Assembly: GCF_027172205.1 (NCBI RefSeq)
Contig: NC_070613.1
Location: 6,767,501-6,831,500 of the forward strand
Reading direction: 5' to 3'
Length of the DNA: 64,000 nt
DNA from: Podarcis raffonei
Taxonomy: Eukaryota > Chordata > Lepidosauria > Squamata > Lacertidae
This document shows, in pieces, positions 11,282 through 21,194 of the stretch; position 1 is the stretch's first letter, and every line of letters starts with the position of its first letter. The notes under the pieces were generated by a model that made no database searches, had not been told where the DNA came from, and saw nothing but the letters and a program-made list of their open reading frames with translations. The position numbers and the translations under genes were made by a program.

Positions 11282-12175
11282 CAGCTTGTCCGGAGTTTTG
11301 GGCTGGGTTGCCATCAGTATGCCGATGACACCCAACTCTATCTGTTGATGGATGGCCATCCTGACTCGGCCCCAGACACACTGACCAGATGTCTGGAAGC
11401 TGTGGCTGGATGGTTACGTGGGAGCCGGTTGAAGCTAAATCCTTCGAAGACAGAGGTCCTGTGGCTGGGACGGGACGATATGGGATTGGGGGGGCAACTC
11501 CCATCTCTTGCAGGGGCGCAGTTAATGCCAGCACCGTCCGTTAAGAGTTTGGGTGTAATCTTCGACACCTCCCTTTCCATGGAGGCGCAGATTGCAGCTA
11601 TAACAAAGGCGGCATTTTTCCATCTCCGCCAAGCTAAGCAGTTGGCTCCTTACCTCTCTCGCCCTGACCTAGCCACTGTGATCCACGCGACGGTCACCTC
11701 CAGACTGGATTATTGTAACTCGCTCTACGTGGGGCTGCCCTTAAGACTGACCCAGAAACTCCAGCGGGTGCAGAATGCTGCAGCGAGACTCCTTACGGGG
11801 TCTTCGCTGCGAGATCACATTCATCCGGTGCTATATCAACTGCACTGGCTCCCGGTGGAGTACAGGATCAGGTTTAAGGTGCTGGTTTTAACCTTTAAAG
11901 CCCTATACGGCCTAGGACCCTCGTACCTACGGGACCGCCTCTCCTGGTATGCCCCACAGAGAAACTTACGGTCTTCAAATAAAAACATCTTGAAGGTCCC
12001 AGGCCACAGAGAAGTTAGGCTGGCCTCAGCTAGAGCCAGGGCTTTTTCGGCTGTGGCTCCAACCTGGTGGAACACTCTGTCACAAGATACTAGGGCCCTG
12101 CGGGACTTGACATCTTTCCACAGGGCCTGCAAGACAGAGCTGTTCCGCCAGGCCTTTGGCCAGGGCACAGCCTGA
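11282..12175 (+). pseudogene. L2 ORF2 3' part: RT motif C and C-terminus
   Basis: Resumes the L2 reading frame after the L1. It shows the catalytic motif C in CHQYADDTQLYL, then KLNPSKTEVLWLG, SRLDYCNSLYVGLP, HWLPVEYRIRFK and the C-terminal CKTELFRQAF, ending at the stop at 12173-12175. This part of the ORF is intact over about 290 codons. Confidence 0.92.
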
Positions 12176-12353
12176 CTCCCTCCCTCGGCAATCTTCGCGG
12201 AACTCTGGCCCAATGGTGGCCAGTGGCTTGAATTTAATTAATTTTATAACGAATGATTTTAGAGTGTTGTTTGTGTTGTACTTTTGTATTGTTTTATTGT
12301 TGTTAGCCGCCCTGAGCCCGGCTTCGGCTGGGGAGGGCGGGATATAAATAAAA

Positions 12354-12460
12354 TTTATTTTTATTATTATTATTATTCTGAAACTGTAGTGGGATATATT
12401 ATTATTATTATTACTACTACTACTACTACTACTACTGCAGTCTGTGCAGACTTGTTTATC
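12354..12460. repeat. ATT and ACT microsatellites at the L2 tail
   Basis: Runs of ATT (two blocks) and ACT triplets. The first ATT block is the usual tail of this LINE family. Confidence 0.8.
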
Positions 12461-12662
12461 ACAATCAGATGTGGCTTTTCCTAGTTGTGTTTTCTTAAGT
12501 TTTAAAAGTGCTAAAAGAGGGAGAAATGAAGGGATGGGGAAGAATCATATGGAACTTCATTAAGGGGAAGAACTGAACTGTGAGAAGCAGTTGGTGTGGG
12601 CTTCCTTTAAAGGTGTTAAATTGAAGCCCTGAAATATCACAACACTTTGATAAGGGTTGTTA

Positions 12663-13175
12663 AGGTAAAGGTAAAGGTACCCCTGCCCGTACGGGCCAGT
12701 CTTGACAGACTCTGGGGTTGTGCGCCCATCTCACTTAAGAGGCCAGGGGCCAGCGCTGTCCGGAGACACTTCCGGGTCACGTGGCCAGCGTGACAAGCTG
12801 CATCTGGCGAGCCAGAGCCACACACAGAAACGCCGTTTACCTTCCCACCAGTAAGCGGTCCCTATTTATCTACTTGCACCTGGGGGTGCTTTCGAACTGC
12901 TAGGTTGGCAGGCGCTGGGACCGAGCAGCGGGAGCGCACCCCGCCGCGGGGATTCAAACCGCCGACCTTTCGATCGGCAAGCCCTAGGCGCTGAGGCTTT
13001 TACCCACAGCGCCACCCGCGTCCACACTCTGTGAGGTGAGTGAGGCTGAGAGACTTCAGAGAAGTGTGACTGGCCCAAGGTCACCCAGCAGCTGCATCTG
13101 GAGCAGCGGGGAATCGAACCCAGTTCACCAGATTACAAGTCCACCGCTCTTAACCACTACACCACACTGGCTCTC
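12663..13175 (-). mobile_element. Chimeric CORE-SINE plus Sauria SINE
   Basis: Read on minus, a tRNA-like CORE-SINE head (13175-13022: GTGGTGTAGTGGTTAAGAG, B-box GGGTTCGATTCC, CORE word GGTGACCTTGGGCCAGTCAC) runs directly into a full Sauria SINE (13021-12663). A single perfect 12-bp TSD, TAAGGGTTGTTA (12651-12662 and 13176-13187), brackets the pair. The CORE-SINE lacks its own 3' tail, so the pair looks inserted as one unit. Confidence 0.85.
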
Positions 13176-13187
13176 TAAGGGTTGTTA

Positions 13188-13372
13188 GGAGACCCCTATT
13201 CCCCTTACAGGGCTATAATCCCTGGGAAAAGGGATGGATTCTTAAATCACTCTGGGAATTGTAGAATAGGGGTCTCCAAACAACTCTCACCACCCTGAAC
13301 AAACCACCGTTCCCAGGATTATTTGCAGGACGAAGCCATGACTGTATAAAGTGGTATGGTACTGTTTTAAAT
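13188..13372. mobile_element. MITE-like dispersed repeat
   Basis: Contains a near-palindrome of ACCCCTATTC/GAATAGGGGT with TCCCAGGATTA and GAAGCCATGA words shared with 5636-5740 and 51957-52045. The chimeric SINE inserted at or just before its left edge. Confidence 0.5.
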
Positions 13373-13422
13373 GTCTATAGGTTCCTAGTTCACATTTTCA
13401 GTGATGTATCCCTGGCAAGTAT

Positions 13423-13511
13423 ATAGTAACAGGGACGCCTGAGGCAAAGGATCCGGTGCAGACTGAGACTCCTCTGGTTCCGAGTCCAAGCCCAAGTTCC
13501 AGGCCATCACA
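13423..13511 (-). mobile_element. LTR fragment (fossil)
   Basis: Minus strand begins TGTGATGGCCTGGAA and reads an acidic stretch (DSEPEESQ) like the start of the solo LTR at 42986-43589. Old, partial LTR fossil. Confidence 0.5.
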
Positions 13512-13705
13512 TAAAGCATCCATGTGGCAGATGGCCACTTAGTTGTACTCTTGCCACCTAGCTCACTCTTTTGGGATGCTGATGACACTTAAGTGGCCAA
13601 CTAAGGTCATTGTCTTAAAAAGAAACTTGCCTGACCAGTCCAGGAACCTCACTGGTTACAGGACCTCAAGAACTGGAAGGGGCTCAGGGCATCAGGGCTC
13701 AGAAC

Positions 13706-14081
13706 ATGGGTCACGCTGTGGTCTAAACCACTGAGCCTTGGGCTTGCTGATCAGAAGGTCGGCGGTTCGAATCCCGCAACGGGGTGAGCTCCCGTTCCTC
13801 TGTTCCAGCTCCTGCCAACCTAGCAGTTCGAAAGCACGTCAGTGCAAGTAGATAAATAGGTACCGCTGCGGCGGGAAGGTAAACAGAGTTTCTGTGCGCT
13901 CTGGCTTCTGTCACAGTGTTCTGTTGTGCCAGAAGTGGTTTAGTCATGCTGATCACAAGACCTGGAAAGCTGTCTGTGGACAAAGGCCAGCTCCCTCAAC
14001 CTGAAAGCGAGATGAGTGCCGCAACCCCATAGTCGCCTTTGACTGGACTTAACCATCCAGCGGTCCTTTACTTTTTTACCG
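13706..14081 (+). mobile_element. Sauria SINE, diverged subfamily
   Basis: Head with GTCTAAACCACTGAGCC, B-box-like GGCGGTTCGAATCC and the AAGTAGATAAATAGGTACCG body. It is diverged at the 3' end but keeps the GACTGGACTTAA and CTTTACTT words. The variant body with CTGTCTGTGGACAAA matches the 32099 and 41846 copies. Confidence 0.85.
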
Positions 14082-15072
14082 GACTGCAAGTAGATCAAAC
14101 CTCTCCATTCTGAAGGAAATCAGCCCTGAGTGCTCACTGGAAGGACAGATCGTGAAGCTGAGGCTCCAAGACTTTGGCCACCTCATGAGAAGAGAAGACT
14201 CCCTGGAAAAGACCCTGATGTTGGGAATGATGGAGGGCACAAGGAGAAGGGGACGACAGAGGACGAGATTGTTGGATAGTGTTCTTGAAGTTACCAACAT
14301 GATGCCTTCCATAGTTCCAGTTACAGAAAGGTAGCCGTGTTGGTCTGCCATGGTCAAAACAAAAAAAAATTTTCCTTCCAGTAGCACCTTAAAGACCAAC
14401 TAAGTTAGTTCTTGGTATGAGCTTTCGTGTGCATGCACACTTCTTCAGATACACTGAAACAGAAGTTGCCAGATCCCTCTATATAGTGAGAAGGTGGGGA
14501 GGGGTATTACTCAGAAGGGTGGTGGGAATGGGTGATTGGCAGATAGCTGTGATGAGCCTGTTGACGACTCTTAACGACTGCAATAGGTCTTACAGGAAAA
14601 AGCAAGGGGTGAGAAGGTGAAAAATGGCTTAATAATCTTATCTCATTATACATGACAAAGCCATTTTACATGACAAAGCTTAATAATCTTATCTCATTAT
14701 ACATGACAAAGCCATTTTACATGACAAAGCTTAATAATCTTATCTCAACAGGCTCATCACAGCTATCTGCCAATCACCCATTCCCACCACCCTTCTGAGT
14801 AATACCCCTCCCCACCTTCTCACTATATAGAGGGATCTGGCAACTTCTGTTTCAAGTGTATCTGAAGAAGTGTGCATGCACACGAAAGCTCATACCAAGA
14901 ACTAACTTAGTTGGTCTTTAAGGTGCTACTGGAAGGAAAAAAATTTTTTGTTTTACCAACATGAGTTTGACCAAACTGCAGGAGGCAGTGGAAGACAGGA
15001 GTGACTGGCGTGCTCTGGTCAAGGGGGTCACAAAGAGGCGGACACGACTAAACGACTAAACAACAACAGCAA
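14082..15072 (+). mobile_element. Bov-B LINE, 3' end, split by a hairpin element
   Basis: The left part (14082-14302) carries GAAGCTGAGGCTCCAAGACT and ATGAGAAGAGAAGACTCCCT. The right part (14953-15072) ends with CGGACACGACTAAACGACT and an AAC-rich tail, the characteristic Bov-B 3' end that Sauria SINEs also use. 5' truncated. Confidence 0.9.
14303..14952. mobile_element. Long inverted-repeat element, probably Penelope-like
   Basis: Two arms of about 200 bp (14355-14556 and 14747-14946) are near-perfect reverse complements. Each carries GAAGAAGTGTGCATGCACAC, GAAAGCTCATACCAA and TTGGTCTTTAAGGTGCTACT, words I associate with Penelope-like elements in vertebrates. The centre (14622-14745) has about two copies of a 52-bp AT-rich unit. 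A 12-bp TSD, TTACCAACATGA, lies at 14291-14302 and 14953-14964, inside Bov-B. No ORF for a reverse transcriptase or GIY-YIG nuclease. The family name is the weaker part of this call. Confidence 0.65.
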
Positions 15073-15409
15073 CACCACCTACTGGTGAGAGATGCGATTG
15101 CTGAGGTTGTAGAAAGCACCTCCAGATAAATCCAAGCTTCATTGCTGTAATAATGTGCAATAATGCTGTTTGAGAGAGAGATTACAGACGCGTCTCAAGC
15201 CAAAAGTCAGAGGCTGTGCACAGAGTAGCTAAATGGGTGAGTAAAACCAGAGATGGCTGTGCAAGACAAACCCACATATAACTAAAAAATCATACATATA
15301 GATATTTTCACGGTGCAACCCTATGCATGTTTGCACAGCTGTAGTTCAATGGGACCCTACTCCTGGGTAAGGAAGTGGGGAGAATTTCAGTTCAGTGTTC
15401 CAAACCTAT
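15073..15409. other. Intergenic stretch, no gene seen
   Basis: Unique-looking sequence with no supported feature. Confidence 0.45.
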
Positions 15410-15425
15410 GAAATTCAACGTTTGC

Positions 15426-15871
15426 TTTTTTATATATATAAAATATTTATTAAAGTTTTACAAAATGAAGAAAGAAAAATACAAATACAAATACAAATTA
15501 AAAAAAAAAACAGTTCCATCTTTCCATTACATTCTTTCATTTACTTAATTTCCGGACCTCCTCTAACCTCCCTTTTTGTATTCCAGTTTAATTTGTCAGT
15601 TCAGCAAATCCTTCCCCTCTTTACTTATCCTAATCTTTAATCTTAAAATAATGTAACATTAGATTTTTGCTTATTAATAGTCCACTTTTTCATACTCCTT
15701 ATAGCATTATAGCTAAAAACCACATAACTTTCAATCCAACATCATTCTAACATTCATTAATTTTGCAATATTTCTGTAAATAGTCTTTAAATTTCTTCCA
15801 ATCTTCTTCCACCAACTCTTCTCCCTGGTCTCGGATTCTGCCGGTCATTTCTGCCAATTCCATATAGTCCA
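15426..15871 (-). mobile_element. L1 LINE, short 3' end, antisense
   Basis: Starts with the complement of an A-rich tail and ends in the ORF2 C-terminus, similar to 9923-10520. Perfect 16-bp TSD, GAAATTCAACGTTTGC, at 15410-15425 and 15872-15887. Strongly 5' truncated. Confidence 0.92.
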
Positions 15872-15887
15872 GAAATTCAACGTTTGC

Positions 15888-16200
15888 AAAGCAGTGTGAA
15901 AGTCAAAGCACAGCCATTCTTTGAAAATCACACCCACCTCAGTTTTGCGATGCAGCTATTCCATCAGAGTGCGCAAAAAAAATATGCATATATTTGGAGA
16001 AAGTATTCATAAAAAGGATGCATTAGTGAAAATAACACACAAAAGTACATTGCAGAGATGTGTGCATTGGTACAAAACTACACACAAAAGTGTGTTCATT
16101 AGAGATCCACGCCAAAATCCTGGAGAAAGTTTGTGAGGATTTCCTTGTTGTTGTTAATTGCTGTAGAAATGTGGAGAACTGAATTTAAGATTGGGAAACA
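15888..16200. mobile_element. Unclassified dispersed repeat, copy A
   Basis: Shares words with 47620-47890, notably GAAATGTGGAGAACTG followed by (A/C)TTAAG, and a pattern of TGCATT/GTGAAA blocks. Probably a non-autonomous DNA transposon. Termini not resolved. Confidence 0.45.
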
Positions 16201-16210
16201 GAAAGATAAA

Positions 16211-16567
16211 AGGTAAAGGTACCCCTGCCCGTACGGGCCAGTCGTGTCCGACTCTGGGGTTGCGTGCTCATCTCGCTCTAGAGGCCGTGAGCCGGTGCCA
16301 TCTGAAGACACTTCCGGGTCACGGGGCCAGCGTGACGAAGCTGCAGCTGGCGAGCCAGCACCAGCGCCGCACACGGAAACGCCGTTTACCTTCCCGCTAT
16401 AAAGCAGTACCTATTTATCTACTTGCACTTAAGAGTGCTTTCGAACTGCTAGGTGGGCAGGAGCAGGGACCGAATGACGGGAGCTCACCCTGCCACGGGG
16501 ATTCGAACCGCCAACCTTACGATCAGCAAGTCCTAGGCACTGAGGTTTTACCCACAGCGCCACCCGT
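16211..16567 (-). mobile_element. Sauria SINE, CCTGCCCGTACGGG subfamily
   Basis: Antisense full copy: tail AAAGGTAAAGGTACCCCTG, the diagnostic CCCGTACGGGCCAGTCGTG, and head ending CACAGCGCCACCCG. Same subfamily as the Sauria part of 12663-13021. Confidence 0.9.
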
Positions 16568-17568
16568 GAAAAGTCCTCATCAAATCCATCCTCGTTTTAG
16601 TGCAGATGGGCAGAGTTTTGCACACAGAGAGGAAATGGTCAATTAACATCATCCAACAACTTTAGTAAGCCAAATAGAAGGTGTGAACTCAGGAGAAGCT
16701 TCCTTTTTCACTCTCCAAAATCTGTCAACAGAGAAATTCTAGCCTGCATTCAATGGTGGTTTTGCACCAAGCAGAAATCAGTTATGCCCATGCAAGGCTG
16801 GACATGCATTTTCCATCCCTAGCCCCCAACATACCTGCCTCCTGCAGCCCCAAATAACCCATGCTATTCCAGAAGGGACACCCCACCCTCACCCCCAGTT
16901 CTCGGAAGCATATTTTTTGGGGAAAGGCAAGGTGGAGATGCTCAGCTTCCAGTAGGTAGCGGGGTTCATTTAAAAAATCAAGGCCTCGTCTTGCACAAGG
17001 AGAAGTGGTTTCTGCTAGTGCAAAGCCCCCTATTGGAAAAAATGCAACCCCGTCTGAAATAGAGATGAAATAGAGATTTGAGAAGTCAACTGGCCTGAAA
17101 TGGAAAAGCTGGATTATTTTAGCAGACACACTGGCTTTTTAAAGAAACCAGCATTTTATTCCTAGTCTGTTGCCAACTCTTAGAATGGCAACCCAGGTTT
17201 GGGCAGGGTTAAGAGCTCTGCTCCTAATTCTGATTGGGCAAACAGGCTAAAAATGCTTCGGGGCAGGAATGGGGCAGGAGTGGGGCTTCTCTTTCTCAAG
17301 AGCAAGATGGCCAGAACTGGACATTTTCTCTGTAGCTTTAGAATGGTAACTTAAAGAGCTTGAGCTTGATTTCCCCTCCTCCCTCCCATTCCTTCTTTCC
17401 TTGTGTGTCGTGCCTTTTTCGCTTGTGAGCCTGTGAGCAGGGACCGTCTTAAAACTGATTCTTTTTGTTTGTCACCACTGCCTTAGAATATCAGTTGCTG
17501 GGGGAACACAAGCAGAACAGGGTTCAATTGCTTGAATACCCAGCTCAGCTTCTTGTTTATGGCCTAAG
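16568..17568. other. Intergenic stretch, no gene seen
   Basis: About 1 kb without a recognised repeat or exon. Overlapping short open frames only. Confidence 0.4.
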
Positions 17569-17581
17569 TATGGGTAACAAA

Positions 17582-17927
17582 AAAGGGATGCGGGTGGCGC
17601 TGTGGGTTAAACCACTGAACCTAGGACTTGCCGATCAGAAGGTCGGTGGTTTGAATCCCCGCAACAGGGTGAGCTCCCGTTGCTCGGTCCCTGCTCCTGC
17701 CAACCTAGCAGTTCGAAAGCACGTCAAAGTGCAAGCAGATAAATAGGTACCGCTCCGGCGGGAAGGTAAATGGCATTTCCATGTGCCAGAAGCGGCGTAG
17801 TCCTGCTGGCCACATGACCCAGAAGCTGTACGCCGGCTCCCTCAGCCAATAAAGCAAGATGAGCGCCACAACCCCAGAGTCGGCCACGACTGGACCTAAT
17901 GGTCAGGGGTCCCTTTACCTTTACCTT
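17582..17927 (+). mobile_element. Sauria SINE
   Basis: Full SINE with a slightly shortened body. A 13-bp TSD, TATGGGTAACAAA / TATGGATAACAAA (12 of 13), lies at 17569-17581 and 17928-17940. Confidence 0.93.
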
Positions 17928-17940
17928 TATGGATAACAAA

Positions 17941-18605
17941 GGAAGTGGCTCTGTGCCAGAGGGCAAATGGGTGCCCAGGACAAAAGGTTGAGTTGAGGTA
18001 TGTGAATGCTGGGCTGGAAGCAGGCTGCAGGCAGATGTCCAAGAGGGAGAGACATGCTTGATTTCTGCTGGAATCCAAGGCTGGGAGGAAACAAGAGCTT
18101 CTTGGGGTGTTCATGCTGTGAGCGTCTCAGGCTCAAGTTGTATAGATGTTTAAGTAAACCATATATCATAAAGACACCACAGTCTCTGCTGACCCTCATT
18201 CCAAGGAAAACGAACCCTTGCAAAGCGCCAGGAACCCCTGGAATCTTGCACAGCCCAGAGATTGGGGTGGCTTGCAACATTACGTTCTTTTCTCCCTGTC
18301 ATTGTGCCAGTCAAACTTGCAGCCTCCCAGAAACTGGATTCAGTTTAAAAAAGAAAAGGAAAGCAACTGGAAATAACATATTGTCTGAACCTTGCAACAT
18401 TTCACAAGAGCACAGAGCGAACTGCCGCAGCTGTGAACTCTGTCCTTTCGTCTTTAATCTCTTGCTATCTGTAAGCACTGCAGAAAGTTACAACCTGTAA
18501 AGCAGGGAGCGCCTTTGGGGTGAAACGATAATTGCACTGCAGTGATAAGCTATCACAAATACCCAGAAGTAAATTTATGATGACAATCCGTGGCACGTAA
18601 CGCTA
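17941..18605. other. Unassigned stretch
   Basis: No gene. A segment near 18110-18240 with CATAAAG and promoter-like composition could be an old LTR piece, but no ends were found. Confidence 0.3.
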
Positions 18606-18922
18606 GTTCTGCTCAGGGCCAGGTTTAGTTTTGATGAGGCCCTAAGCTACTGAAGGTAATGGGGCCCTTTATATGTCCAGCTGTCCTTTGTCAACAACAA
18701 ATTGTCGTTGGTTTTTTTGTGCTGAATATATGCTATATGGTAATTTATGGACCTAATAGGAGCCTGCACAACACAAAACACTGTTGCTGTATGTAGGTTT
18801 TATTTTATTTGACTTTTATCTTATATTTTGGAAATGTACATCCAGGTTTTTTTCCTTTAAATTTTTTGGGGGCCCTCAAGGGAGTGGGGCCCTAAGCTAT
18901 AGCTTGTTTAGCTTATATGTAA

Positions 18923-19455
18923 GGGACGCGGGTGGCGCTGTGGGTTAAACCACAAAGCCTAGGACTTGCCGATCAGAAGGTTGGCGGTTCGAATCCCCAC
19001 GATGGGGCAGTGGCGTAGCGTGGGGGGTGCAGGGGGGGCCGGCCGCACCGGGCGCAACATCTGGGGGTTAGGGTTAGGGGGCGCAAATCCACGGGTTAGG
19101 GGGCACAAATCCACGGGTTAGGGGGCACAAATTACTTGCCTTGCCCCGGTTGCTGACAACCCACGCTACGCCACTGCGATGGGGTGAGCTCCCGTTGCAC
19201 GGTCCCAGCTCCTGCCAACCTAGCAGTTCGAAAGCACACCCAAAAGTGCAAGTAGATAAATAGGTACCACTCCAGCGGGAAGGTAAACGGTGTTTCCGTG
19301 CGCTGCTCTGGTTCGCCAGAAGGGCCTTAGTCATGCTGGCCACATGACCCGGAAGCTGTATGCCGGCTCCCTCGGCCAATAAAGCGAGATGAGCGCCGCA
19401 ACCCCAGAGTCGTCCACGACTGGACCTAATGATCAGGGCCGCTTTACCTTTATCT
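18923..19455 (+). mobile_element. Sauria SINE nested in the hAT MITE
   Basis: Head from GGGACGCGGGTGGCGCTGTG, body and CTTTACC-type tail; interrupted by the MITE at 19008-19176. Lies near the right end of the outer MITE. Confidence 0.92.
19008..19176. mobile_element. hAT-like MITE inside the nested SINE
   Basis: Inverted termini CAGTGGCGTAGCGTGGG and CCCACGCTACGCCACTG. Perfect 8-bp TSD CGATGGGG at 19000-19007 and 19177-19184. The interior has about 26-bp tandem repeats with TTAGGG words (CACGGGTTAGGGGGC). Confidence 0.95.
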
Positions 19456-19528
19456 AAATCCAGAACTGGCTCTGCTCCGGGTAGACTCCTTGAAATGAAT
19501 GGACATGGCTAACTTAGGCCTGTTAATT

Positions 19529-19650
19529 TCACAGAATCATAGAATCAATGGGTCCCAATGATCATTTAGTCCAACCCCCTGAAATGCAGGAATCTTGAAG
19601 CCACGACCTTGAGATTAAGATGCTCTACTGACTGAGCTATCCTCTGAGAT
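19529..19650 (-). mobile_element. tRNA-Lys-type SINE with CR1-like tail, antisense
   Basis: Minus strand: GGATAGCTCAGTCAGTAGAG (A box), a CTT-like anticodon region ATCTTAATCTC, a degraded B box, then a CR1-like tail ending ATTCTATGATTCTGTG. Same family as 27485-27618. Confidence 0.75.
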
Positions 19651-19877
19651 AAATGGGTCTACTCTGAGAAGGGCTATTCTGGGATACAACCCATGGATGG
19701 ATTCTAAGTGTAAAACTTGTCAATTTTTCATCACTTGTTGCAGCAATATTTTATCACTTTTGGGGAGGGGGTAGCCCAGTGAACACTAATTGCATTTCTA
19801 CTTTATTGCAGAACCACCTCATGCAGTGAATTGTTCTCTTTTCCCCTCGCCCCATTTCCCCCCGCAGCATTGCAGTA

Positions 19878-20148
19878 CAGTGGTACCTCGGGTTAAGTAC
19901 TTAATTCGTTCCAGAGGTCCGTTCTTAACCTGAAACTGTTCTTAACCTGAAGCACCACTTTAGCTAATGGGGCCTCCTGCTGCTGCCGCGCCGCCGGACG
20001 ATTTCTGTTCTCATCCTGAAGCAAAGTTCTTAATCCAAGGTAATATTTCTGGGTTAGCGGAGTCTGTAACCTGAAGCGTCTGTAACCTGAAGCGCCTGTA
20101 ACCTGAAGCGTATGTAACCTGAAGCGTATGTAACCCGAGGTACCACTT
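19878..20148. mobile_element. TA-flanked MITE (CAGTGGTACCTCGGG family)
   Basis: Inverted termini CAGTGGTACCTCGGGTTA and TAACCCGAGGTACCACT, flanked by TA. The interior repeats TAACCTGAAGCG. Eight copies of the family lie in this window. Tc1/mariner-like by TSD. Confidence 0.9.
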
Positions 20149-20149
20149 T

Positions 20150-20841
20150 ACTCTTTTACCTTGTTCTCCCAACACACACGACACAGGACTCGAATATTTT
20201 GTTGTTTGCTGCTAAAGATAAACTTTCAGGCTTTCTCCTGCTCCTCCCCCAATCCCCCCCCCAAAACCATCTGGGAAAGGCTTTCAGTCACCTCTGGCAT
20301 ACAGAATTCTTTTGCAAAACTTTTTGCCGGTGTCCGAATGGACATAACCTTTGGGGCCAAGGAAAAGGTAAGAGTTCAGTCACCTAGGTGAGGTGAAGCA
20401 ATCACAGACAGCTTTTCCCATCATCCTGTTTCCCCAGTTGTGTAACAGTTTGCTGAAGAACAAGCATCAGATGGGGTGGGGAATCAATTTGGGGGAGGCT
20501 GATGGTTCGGCCTCTTTGCTTAAATGGGTGGCTACCAAAGTAAACACTGATTTCCAATTAGAACACAATTCCAGAGGAGATCAGAGAGCATTTGGCTGCT
20601 GCACTGGCACAAATCAGAGATGGGATTGGGATGGAAACCTCTTAGATCAGTGGTTCCCAATTAAGGGTCTGGGGACCCCTGACGGTCTGAGAAATGCACC
20701 TAGGGGGTCCACAACTGCATCCCCCAACTAAATTTCTGTCATTTTTGCATGGTAAGATTGCACATTTGATGGTCTGTTTTATCGCTGTGTGATTTTTTTT
20801 TCAATATAGCGGCCAAAATCGGTTCTAAAATCACACCGCGA
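20150..20841. other. Intergenic stretch, possible hAT scrap
   Basis: Near 20646-20710, AGTGGTTCCCAA and GGGGACCCC words suggest a hAT-type MITE fragment. No gene supported. Confidence 0.35.
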
Positions 20842-20843
20842 TA

Positions 20844-21194
20844 CAGTGGACGCTCGGGTTGCGAATGTGATCCATGCGCATAGCTGTCAACTTTTCCCTT
20901 TTCTTGCGAGGAATCCTATTCGGAATAAGAGAATTTCCCTTTAAAAAAGGGAAACGTTGACAGCTATGTCCGTGCGGGGTGCACGTGTGCAACCCACAGC
21001 GTTTGCAACCCGCGTCTGTGCACACGTGGGTTGCGATTCGGCGCTTCTGCGCATGTGCAAAGCGCGTTTTAGCACTTCTGCACATGCGCGACTGCCGAAA
21101 CCCGGAAGTAACCCGTTTCAGTACTTCCAGGTTTCGGCGGTCCGTAACCCAAAAAAAACGCAACCTGAAGCATCTGTAACCCGAGGTATGACTG
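20844..21194. mobile_element. TA-flanked MITE, GC-rich variant, carrying a hAT MITE
   Basis: Inverted termini CAGTGGACGCTCGGGTTGC and CCGAGGTATGACTG with TA on both sides. The interior is CpG-rich (GCGCATGTGC words). It is interrupted at 20879-20968. Variant family also at 54861-55113 and 29156-29415. Confidence 0.85.
20879..20968. mobile_element. hAT-like MITE (CATAGCTGTCAAC family)
   Basis: Termini CATAGCTGTCAAC and GTTGACAGCTATG. 8-bp TSD TCCATGCG / TCCGTGCG (7 of 8). A sister copy lies at 22479-22633. Confidence 0.92.

Larger units (their letters stand above)
7206..12378 (+). mobile_element. L2-type LINE, near full length, split by an L1
   Basis: A 5' UTR with 99-bp monomers is followed by one ORF2-type coding region (endonuclease then reverse transcriptase) and a 3' end with GCCGCCCTGAGCCCGGC, GGGAGGGCGGGATATAAATA and an ATT microsatellite tail. 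About 3.8 kb remains once the 1.36-kb antisense L1 at 9923-11281 is removed. No ORF1 is seen. Copies of the 3' half occur at 49768-49903, 52437-52945 and 58597-58720. The coding frame is broken near 8173 at a G-run and by the L1 insertion, so it is not active as it stands. Confidence 0.9.
18614..19468. mobile_element. hAT-like MITE with a SINE and a second MITE nested inside
   Basis: Termini CAGGGCCAGGTTTA and TAAATCCAGAACTG are imperfect inverted repeats. 8-bp TSD GTTCTGCT / GCTCTGCT at 18606-18613 and 19469-19476. A sister copy is at 56962-57338 (shared GATGAGGCCCTAAGCTACTG and GTGGGGCCCTAAGCT). About 320 bp remains after removing the nested SINE. Confidence 0.82.

Noticed and set aside
10371-11534. 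387-codon minus-strand host gene
   Set aside because: It is the C-terminus of an L1 ORF2 inside an L2 element. Codons beyond 11281 are antisense L2 sequence.
19060-19130. Interstitial telomere repeat (TTAGGG words)
   Set aside because: The TTAGGG words lie inside 26-bp tandem units of a MITE and do not form a telomeric run.
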